Positions 1-5,600 of a stretch of DNA of 6,220 nucleotides are shown in pieces (position 1 is the first letter of the stretch; each line of letters starts with the position of its first letter). The position numbers and the translations under genes are program-made. A model generated the notes under the pieces. It saw only the letters and a list, made by a program, of their open reading frames with translations. It was not told the DNA's origin and did no database searches. The stretch comes from Methanomicrobiales archaeon. GTDB taxonomy: Archaea > Halobacteriota > Methanomicrobia > Methanomicrobiales > JACTUA01. The DNA lies in the NCBI GenBank assembly GCA_028678715.1, contig JAJRCY010000057.1:1-6220 (forward strand), in the 5' to 3' direction.

Positions 1-171
1 CCCGGCTACCATACATGGATGGTGGAGGATATCGAGAACCTCTCACAGTACCGGAAGAGCGCGATCGTGAATTATTCCATCGAAAGCTGGAATGTCGATC
101 ACCGGAAGGTCCTGATCCATTACCACAACGGGGTGTTCGAGTACAATGAAGAGGCTACCGTCTTTTACTGA
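1..171 (+). CDS. 3' end of an unrecognised gene in the pilin-like operon
   Basis: An open frame runs from the left edge to a TGA at 169-171 and gives the last 56 residues of a protein whose start lies outside the window. The visible part is polar and rich in aromatic residues (Trp, Tyr, His), has no membrane segment, and ends in Ala-Thr-Val-Phe-Tyr. This is compatible with a beta-rich extracellular domain. The next gene starts at 146 inside it, a 26-nt overlap that suggests co-transcription and perhaps translational coupling. The two genes that follow encode pilin-like surface proteins, so a secreted or surface-assembly role is a reasonable inference, but I do not recognise the family. The reading frame itself is supported by the absence of stops and by the operon-like overlap. 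Confidence 0.6.
   Translation, partial: PGYHTWMVEDIENLSQYRKSAIVNYSIESWNVDHRKVLIHYHNGVFEYNEEATVFY
130..135 (+). promoter_or_regulatory. Ribosome binding site for the gene at 146
   Basis: GGGGTG lies 10 nt before the ATG at 146 and partly matches the archaeal Shine-Dalgarno consensus GGAGGTGA. It sits inside the coding sequence of the preceding gene, so the two frames overlap. It supports the start at 146 over the internal ATG further down, which would cut into the N-terminal pilin-like segment. Confidence 0.4.
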
Positions 172-610
172 CGGCGACCGGGGCGAAGCCGCGGTCACCA
201 ACCTGATGGAGTACATCTCCGTCACCTCCATCCTCATGATCCTCCTCGTGGTGATGATGTTCTCGGTGAACGCGGTCTTCATGGAGGGTCCGGCCAACAC
301 GCTCCGGTACCATGCCTTCACCGACATCGGGAACGGCATCAGCGTGAGGATTGTGGATATCTACGTGACCGCCCCTGATACGGGGGACATCACCTCCTAT
401 TTCGACATCCCGGATGACGTGGGCGGCGCAGATTATTTCGTCGAAGTGGAGGGGTCAGAGGAGGCCCAGAAGATCCTGGTGCATCGGGGAGATATCCAGA
501 GCAGGATCGCGATTGCCGGCATCGGAGCGTCCAAGGGGGTCACAGGGAATACCACAAGCCGGGGCTGGAACATGATCCAGTATAACTCAAGCGGATTCAG
601 CGGGAGTTGA
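146..610 (+). CDS. Pilin-like surface protein with one N-terminal membrane helix
   Basis: A 154-residue protein. Residues 1-13 are polar and basic and end in Asp-Arg-Gly, a plausible class III (prepilin peptidase) cleavage context. A strongly hydrophobic helix follows at about 24-46 (Ile-Leu-Met-Ile-Leu-Leu-Val-Val). The remaining ~107 residues are polar and would lie outside the cell. They contain Phe-Asp-Ile-Pro-Asp-Asp-Val-Gly-Gly near the middle, a Pro-x-x-x-Gly-Gly pattern resembling that of small euryarchaeal pilin-operon proteins. This architecture is typical of archaeal type IV pilins and related pseudopilins, which are processed at the membrane and assembled by a secretion-type ATPase. 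The gene overlaps its upstream neighbour by 26 nt, and its TGA (608-610) lies just before the ATG of the next gene at 616. I infer a pilus or adhesion-related role; the family name is uncertain. Confidence 0.7.
   Translation: MKRLPSFTDGDRGEAAVTNLMEYISVTSILMILLVVMMFSVNAVFMEGPANTLRYHAFTDIGNGISVRIVDIYVTAPDTGDITSYFDIPDDVGGADYFVEVEGSEEAQKILVHRGDIQSRIAIAGIGASKGVTGNTTSRGWNMIQYNSSGFSGS
602..606 (+). promoter_or_regulatory. Ribosome binding site that favours the ATG at 616
   Basis: GGGAG ends 9 nt before the ATG at 616, a good spacing. A TTG at 607 is also in frame, but it directly abuts this motif, so it is unlikely to be the start. The motif lies at the end of the preceding coding region, which fits coupled translation. 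Confidence 0.5.
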
Positions 611-615
611 CGCAG

Positions 616-1410
616 ATGAGAGAGAACGAAGGGGGAGTATCAGAAGCGATCGGCTACATCATCATCTTCGGCCTGGTCATGACCGGCATCGGGCTCATCA
701 CCCTGTACGGGTACCCGGTGCTGATGAAGCAGGAGTCCTCCGCGAACATCAAGAACATGGAGCAGACCATGATCGTGCTGCAGAACGACATGAAGAGCCT
801 GACCTACAAGCTGGTCCCCTACAAGGAGACCACGCTCCGGGTCAGCGGGGGCACGCTCACGCTCTTCAACAAGTCGCTGACCCGGCAGAAATTCAGTGTG
901 TACAGGGAGAGTGCGCCCGGCAGTCCGATCTGGGGGGAATTCCAGCCCGGGGAGCTCCGGTTCGAGTCGGACAAGGATAACACGGTGATCACCCTGGAGA
1001 ACGGGGCGGTGATCGAGCGGCAGGTGGGCATCACCGGATCCTTCATGCTGGCCCAGCCCCGCTGGTATATGGACACCTACGCAGGGCAGAATACCCTGGT
1101 CATCAACTACATCAGCCTGGATAACATCTCGACGGCAGAGATAAAGGTGAGATCCAAGGGAGTGGGGACCGTGCGGATGCGACACTTCCAGACGCTGTTC
1201 ACGAACGACCAGCCTGGTGAGCAGGTGAGAATTCAATACGAATCCGTTCCAGAATATGACTATTCAAGGGCATGGTATAACTTCCTCACGGATCCCAATG
1301 GCCTGGACATGGAGGAGGTCGCCCCCGCGGGTTCGGGTATCTACCGAACCAGGCAGAATGTGGATAACATCGTCGTGAAAGAGTACGACCTGGTCATAGA
1401 GGAACTGTAA
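616..1410 (+). CDS. Archaeal type IV pilin-like protein (DUF7289-like)
   Basis: A 264-residue protein from the ATG at 616. A TTG three codons upstream (607) would add Met-Thr-Gln but lacks a spaced ribosome binding site. The N-terminus reads Met-Arg-Glu-Asn-Glu-Gly-Gly, followed by Val-Ser-Glu-Ala-Ile-Gly-Tyr and a hydrophobic helix to about residue 35. This is a classic archaeal class III signal, with prepilin peptidase cleavage expected after Gly7. A short polar helix follows (Asn-Met-Glu-Gln-Thr-Met-Ile-Val-Leu-Gln-Asn-Asp-Met), then a Gly-Gly-Thr-Leu segment and a long beta-rich, Tyr-rich domain. This order resembles the euryarchaeal DUF7289 family of pilin-like proteins, by memory of its pattern only. 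It is the last gene of the plus-strand group and probably encodes a surface or pilus component. No biochemical function can be assigned. Confidence 0.75.
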   Translation: MRENEGGVSEAIGYIIIFGLVMTGIGLITLYGYPVLMKQESSANIKNMEQTMIVLQNDMKSLTYKLVPYKETTLRVSGGTLTLFNKSLTRQKFSVYRESAPGSPIWGEFQPGELRFESDKDNTVITLENGAVIERQVGITGSFMLAQPRWYMDTYAGQNTLVINYISLDNISTAEIKVRSKGVGTVRMRHFQTLFTNDQPGEQVRIQYESVPEYDYSRAWYNFLTDPNGLDMEEVAPAGSGIYRTRQNVDNIVVKEYDLVIEEL

Positions 1411-1422
1411 CGGCCGTTCCCG

Positions 1423-1455
1423 CTCCCCTTCTCTCTTCTCTCTTCACGCCGTTTT
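1423..1455 (+). terminator. Possible pyrimidine-rich terminator of the pilin-like operon
   Basis: Thirteen bases after the TAA of the last plus-strand gene begins a 23-nt run of only C and T (1423-1445), followed by TTTT at 1452-1455. Archaeal transcription often ends at T-rich tracts without a hairpin. The tract is mixed C/T rather than pure T, so this is only a candidate. Confidence 0.3.
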
Positions 1456-1488
1456 CCGGGCCATCATCATTGATCTCCTCCTTCGGCC

Positions 1489-1579
1489 ATCTCATCTCGA
1501 TCCTGTGATACAGGGTCACTTCTCTGACCCACAGACTGTGCAAAGGTAGTGTTCGCCCACGAGGAGCAGGAGATGAGAT
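1489..1579. repeat. Nested inverted repeats in the convergent intergenic region
   Basis: The gap 1411-1649 contains no credible gene. It holds a perfect 10-bp inverted repeat, ATCTCATCTC (1489-1498) with GAGATGAGAT (1570-1579). Between its arms is a compact hairpin, GGGTCA (1513-1518) and TGACCC (1525-1530) with a 6-nt loop CTTCTC. Neither is followed by a T run. The structure lies between genes that converge from both strands, so it may act in transcript ends or stability. It could also be chance. Confidence 0.4.
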
Positions 1580-1620
1580 CAGTTCACCGATCATGGCAGA
1601 AAATGCATGGGCCACTCCGG

Positions 1621-1647
1621 AAAAGGGGGGCCGGCCTGCATGGCCCC
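1621..1647 (-). terminator. Hairpin plus T-run terminator of the membrane protein gene
   Basis: On the minus strand, two bases after the TAA of the membrane protein gene, GGGGCC (1647-1642) pairs with GGCCCC (1632-1627) across a 9-nt loop. CC and then TTTT follow at 1624-1621. The position directly after the stop codon and the trailing T run support a terminator. The T run is short, and archaea do not strictly need hairpins. Confidence 0.4.
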
Positions 1648-1649
1648 GA

Positions 1650-2098
1650 TTAGCGGTCCCGTGCCCAGATCCATGCGTAGAGGCACCCCAGCAGCGGGAA
1701 CCCGATGACACCGGTAAGGAAGTTGGCGATATAGAACCCGGGGGGGTAGTCCATGGAGCTGAAGATGACAAAGAGGCTCGGGAAGGTGATCAGGAGCACG
1801 AGTATCAGGCCAAACCGCATTCCTCTCTGCAGGATGGTCCCCTCAAGTGCCCTCTCCACGATGTCAAAGACGATACTGGAGAGGAGCGCCAGGAGAAAGG
1901 GATAGGCAAAGTACAGCGTGAGGATCGGGTCTGTGGGGTCCCGCACCCGCCGATCGCAAAGATGTTGAACGGGGCAATGGCCATGCCCAGCTGCGTGAAC
2001 ACCATCTCAAAGAGGGTGATGAGCAGGCCGCCCGCCAGGATGGCGATGAAGATCCTTTTCCCGTGCAAAGAGGTCACCTGAAGGGTTGATCCGGCCAT
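1650..2098 (-). pseudogene. Small four-helix membrane protein broken by a one-base frameshift
   Basis: Two minus-strand frames join into one coherent membrane protein of about 149 residues. The first frame starts at the ATG at 2098 and gives 51 residues with a helix at about 15-35 (Ile-Phe-Ile-Ala-Ile-Leu-Ala-Gly-Gly). It ends in Ala-Ile-Gly-Gly at about 1947. Restoring one base in the G run there (CCC at 1946-1948 on the plus strand read as CCCC) leads straight into the second frame. That frame starts Val-Arg-Asp-Pro-Thr-Asp-Pro, carries three more helices and stops at TAA 1652-1650. Without the shift, translation runs off into non-hydrophobic sequence and stops at 1805. The GTG at 1946 has no spaced ribosome binding site, so a separate gene starting there is unlikely. 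I do not recognise the family. The gene lies 59 nt downstream of the tRNA in the same direction and has no clear promoter of its own. A sequencing error or a recent mutation are both possible. Confidence 0.65.
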
Positions 2099-2157
2099 GG
2101 GAGGCAAATAGGTTGCGATGGGCGGAAGGAGGGTCCGGCGTCGGATCGGGAACAGGA

Positions 2158-2242
2158 TGCGAGGGGAGGGATTTGAACCCGCGAACCCCTTCGGGAGCAG
2201 ATCTTGAGTCTGCCTCTTTTGACCAGGCTTGGATACCCTCGC
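2158..2242 (-). tRNA. tRNA-Leu (anticodon CAA)
   Basis: An 85-nt class II tRNA reading UUG codons. The acceptor stem GCGAGGG/CCCTCGC is perfect and is followed by discriminator A at 2158. The anticodon stem GCAGA/TCTGC is also perfect and encloses loop CTCAAGA, with anticodon CAA at 2206-2204. The D loop has A14 and GG; the T loop is TTCAAAT. A 14-nt variable arm with a CCC-GAA-GGG hairpin (2183-2196) is typical of tRNA-Leu. The 3' CCA is not encoded (the next bases are T, C, C). Two stem positions are mispaired: C12-A23 in the D stem and C50-U64 in the T stem. There is no intron. Identity as Leu rests on the long variable arm, the anticodon and discriminator A. Confidence 0.93.
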
Positions 2243-2266
2243 ACAGTACCCATGCACCGGGGAAAT

Positions 2267-2279
2267 CATTAGGTTAATC
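2267..2279 (-). promoter_or_regulatory. Possible TATA box (box A) of the tRNA-Leu gene
   Basis: The minus strand reads GATTAACCTAATG about 25-37 nt before the mature 5' end of the tRNA. It is a local AT-rich patch in GC-rich surroundings and lies at the distance expected for an archaeal box A. The match to the TTTATATA-type consensus is poor, so this is tentative. Confidence 0.35.
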
Positions 2280-2373
2280 TGCGGAGGCAGGGCTACCCCT
2301 TGTCGATCATCCCTCAAGTTACATCCGATGCGTGTTCAACGGGGTATTGTTACTTGTTTCTCTTATGACTGGG

Positions 2374-2556
2374 ACGCTCCTCCGGGGCTCCACCCCCGCC
2401 GCGTGGGCATCCTCCACGGAGGATAGGGTGATCCACGGTTTCCGAAATTCTCATGGAATCCTTCTCCTGCAATCCTGATACAGAATGGATCCTCTCATCC
2501 TCAGCCGGGGGGGCGCCCACGCGGCGGGGGGGCCGCGAGGCCCCCACCTGGAGCGT
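2374..2556. repeat. GC-rich inverted-repeat element between tRNA-Leu and DP2
   Basis: The 369-nt stretch 2243-2611 holds no confident gene. Its main structure is a perfect 16-bp inverted repeat, with arms at 2393-2408 and 2515-2530 (core GCCCACGCGGCGGGGG). The arms are 106 nt apart, with an outer 7-bp pair ACGCTCC (2374-2380)/GGAGCGT (2550-2556). Smaller hairpins are embedded: GGGG-CTCCA-CCCC at 2384-2396; ATCCTCC/GGAGGAT at 2409-2424; and a 7-bp stem with a GCGA loop at 2528-2545. The centre is less GC-rich. This could be a dispersed palindromic or MITE-like element, or the 3' processing or termination region of the DP2 transcript. No flanking target duplication was recognised. The pairing is seen directly; the nature of the element is inferred. 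Confidence 0.6.
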
Positions 2557-2611
2557 TTCACCAGTACATCAACCGGGCTGCCGACAGGAGGGAACGAGGG
2601 ATCTGCATCCG

Positions 2612-5600
2612 TCACATGAAGTCCGCAAGGCCCATCTGCTTCTCCGGGGCGATGCCGAAGGTGGAATTGATGGCCATCTCCAGCACCGCGAGCCGCTGCC
2701 GGGTGTAGCCGGAGACCCCGTACTTTTCGCAGATCTTCCGAGAGATCTCCAGGTACTTCTTCACCGAGGCCTCGTGGATGGTGGGGAGGATCGATCCCCC
2801 GCACCGGGGGCACTTCCCTGCCAGGGGAACCCGCCGGTACTTGGAGTTGCACCGTGTGCACCGGACGGTCTGGTTGGAGAAAGCCCGCAGGTTGCCCATC
2901 AGGTCCGGGATGAAGTGGGTGGTGAGCACCCGCTCCGCCACGTCATCCGGGTCGACGGCCCGGATCTTGGCCGCAAGGGTGAGCATGGCCTCCAGCTTCT
3001 GCTGCATGGTCTCAAGAGCGGTGTACGTGGACTCCAGGGGCCCCGCCGAGATATCGGTGGTGTCATGGGTGAAGAGGAACCCCTCCAGCTGGGCGGGGGT
3101 GCCCAGCCGGTGCTCCACCCGGTCGATCTGCCCCTCCACCTCCCGGGGGTGGGTATTCCGGAGGGCGGCCAGGTAGAGATTCAGGGGGTAGCGGGGCCCC
3201 ACGTCCAGGTTGTGGCTCTCCTTGTCAATCTCCGAGGGGTCGATCTGGCTCGTGATCATGAGCGGTGCGTCCATGGTGCCGCCCCGGTTCTCGGGCAGGT
3301 AGGCGCGGGAGAAGTTGACCAGGCAGTCGAGGAGCAGCATCACGCAGTCCTCGTCCCCGTCGCACTGCCCGGTGAAGATCCCCTCTGCCTCCAGGGTGTG
3401 CTCCCCCTCCACCGTCAGGCAGAAGACGGTGGGATCGGGGGAGGGGACCAGGTCGCGCTTCGCCACCCGCTCGGAGATCACCGCCCCTCCCGCGCAGACC
3501 GGGAGGCAGTCCCCCTCCTTCACCTCCATGGCACGGATCCGGCGGATGTAGCCCAGGTCCATGACGAGCATCGTGTGATCGGGGGTGACGGCCAGGCTCC
3601 TCCCCCGGGCGGTCTCGAAACGGATCAGGGCAGCGGGGGATTTATGGACAGAGACCGCCGTCACCCGCCGGAGGTGCAGGGTGCCCTGGGTGTCCACCGC
3701 CCGGACGTAGGCCAGTTCTTTCGGCGACGAGTAGTAGGTTCCCAGCCGGTCAAGGCCGGGGGAGCTCACGTCAAAGTTCTCGAGAACGAACTGCCGGATG
3801 GGCTTTTTCACCCACCGGGTCCCATCGGAGACGTCGATGCGGGTGTCGCCATGGAAGCAGTTCCGGCGCTTGGCGGCATGGAAGAACGGGTGGGCGTAGC
3901 CCACGTTGGCCCGGCTGAACCCCACCAGCCGCGCGAGCACACCGGCGCTCGTGTGGGGGGCGAGGCCCACCAGCAGGTGACCCACCAGGTCCTGCCGTGC
4001 GTTCACCCGGTAGAAGGGCGGGAGCCCGTAGCACTTCACCAGCAGCTCATCCAGGAACGCCGCCACCTTCACCAGGAACTCTCCGCAGGCCTCGGAGACC
4101 AGGATGTCCTGCGGGCGGAGCTCCAGCACCTGACTCCCTTCCGCAAGTTCTCTCCCGTGGATATCAGTCACGTACCCCAGCTCCCGCAGCCGTTCCACGG
4201 GCACCCCCACCTCGTCGGGCCGGAAATGAGTCAGGGGCAGGTCAATCATGTCGTACCGGATCGTGCCGTCCTTGAAGACAAAGAGGCCGTGGAGCGCCCG
4301 GAGGATCCCCTTCTCCACCGGTTCCACGGCCTTCTCCCGGGAGATCATGCCCCGGACGCCCTTCACGAGCACGGGAGCAGTCTCCCGGATGCCCAGCCGG
4401 TCCATGGCGGCCTGGAACTCCTCCTTCAGGTTCACCGTCACCCGCTGGGAGGAGGCGGCAGGGGCATCGCAGCGGGGACAGCGGTCCCCCTCCGTTTCCC
4501 TCCCGCACCGCGTGCACCGGAAGACGGGGACGGTGGAGCCCCCGCAGATGCACCGGTTCCGGAACTCCTTCCTCCCGCAGACCGGGCATCTCCGCTCACC
4601 GGCATCCACCTCGATGATCCCCTCGTGCTCTGTGAAGCCCCCCTCCCGCTTCACCATCGTCTTCCCCGAGGCCGCCTCCTGGAAGGATCGCCGCGATCCG
4701 CCGGATTCCCCCAGCGGGTAGAGGGAGTGGGGGGGCGGGGACATCTCCCGGGGCCGGGACTTCCCCGGCCTCCCCATCCGGCCGCCGATCCGGGTCCCTC
4801 CCCGGGGCCGGAGCTTCATCCCCGAGAGGTGAGAGGCCAGCGCAAGGGCATCACCCTTCGGGGCCCCGTTCCACTGCGGCCGCTTTTCGAGGTGCGGGGA
4901 GAGGCCCAGGCAGGCCAGCAGCACCGGGGGGCGGGCGACGTGGATCCGGTCGTCCTCCACCCGGAACTCCACCAGCAGCTCCTCCAGGGTCCTTTCGGTT
5001 TCCCCGGTGCGGGGTACCACGAGTTCCCCGTTCCTCATGCTTCCCGCCGAGGCAATGGCATCGGCGAGGGCCTCCATCTCCACCGGTGTGAGGTCCTCCC
5101 AGTAATACGAGAAGTCCGGGTGCAGGTAACTTCCGGTCAGGGCCAGCTCCATGGCGTGGAGCTCGGTGGAAGGTGCCGGGATCCCGTGCTCCTGCTCCCA
5201 CCACTCCCGGCAGTAGCCGGCAGGCATCAGGGGGTGGTTGTTCTCCAGGAACTCACCGAAGGAGACCAGGATCTCACCCACGTCCAGGATGCGGTCCACC
5301 CGATCCCCCAGGCCCACGGCCTCTTCCAGGGAGTCGATCCGGTGCACCCCGCCCCCCTTCAACCGGACCGTGGGCCCCTCGATCGTGTCCACGGGCACTA
5401 TCCCCGCCGCTTTCCCGGGCCGTTCCAGTTTCATCTGGGTTCCCACCGCCAGGAACCGGCCCAGTACCTCCATGGTGGCCGGATTCAGGCCTGCCGCGGC
5501 AAACCCGCTGTTCCGCGACCGCCCGTACCGGAGCCGGAACCCCCCCTTCCGCATCGGGTGGGCAAAGACCGGCCGGCCCGCGATGATGTCCCGCAGGTAC

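Noticed and set aside
640..1236. 198-residue minus-strand open frame opposite the DUF7289-like gene
   Set aside because: It lies entirely antisense to a well-supported pilin-like gene, has His/Leu/Gly/Arg-rich low-complexity composition and no ribosome binding site context. Long antisense frames are common in GC-rich DNA.
1593..2081. 162-residue plus-strand open frame over the membrane protein gene
   Set aside because: Its product is highly charged with no domain features and mirrors the minus-strand membrane protein, whose helices continue coherently across the frameshift.
2158..2242. tRNA-Leu as an integration site for a mobile element
   Set aside because: No integrase gene and no repeated copy of the tRNA 3' end could be found elsewhere in the window.
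1805..2317. 170-residue minus-strand frame starting upstream of the tRNA
   Set aside because: Its first 73 codons run through the tRNA-Leu gene, and its last 46 are the out-of-frame continuation after the frameshift. Only the part from 2098 to about 1947 is real coding sequence.
2243..2611. CRISPR array or tandem repeats in the gene-free gap
   Set aside because: The repeats are inverted, not direct, and there are no regularly spaced units or spacers.
2451..2861. 136-residue minus-strand frame overlapping the DP2 3' end
   Set aside because: It overlaps the DP2 C-terminal zinc module in another frame and runs through the palindromic region; its Pro/Arg/Gly-rich composition is what GC-rich shadow frames give.
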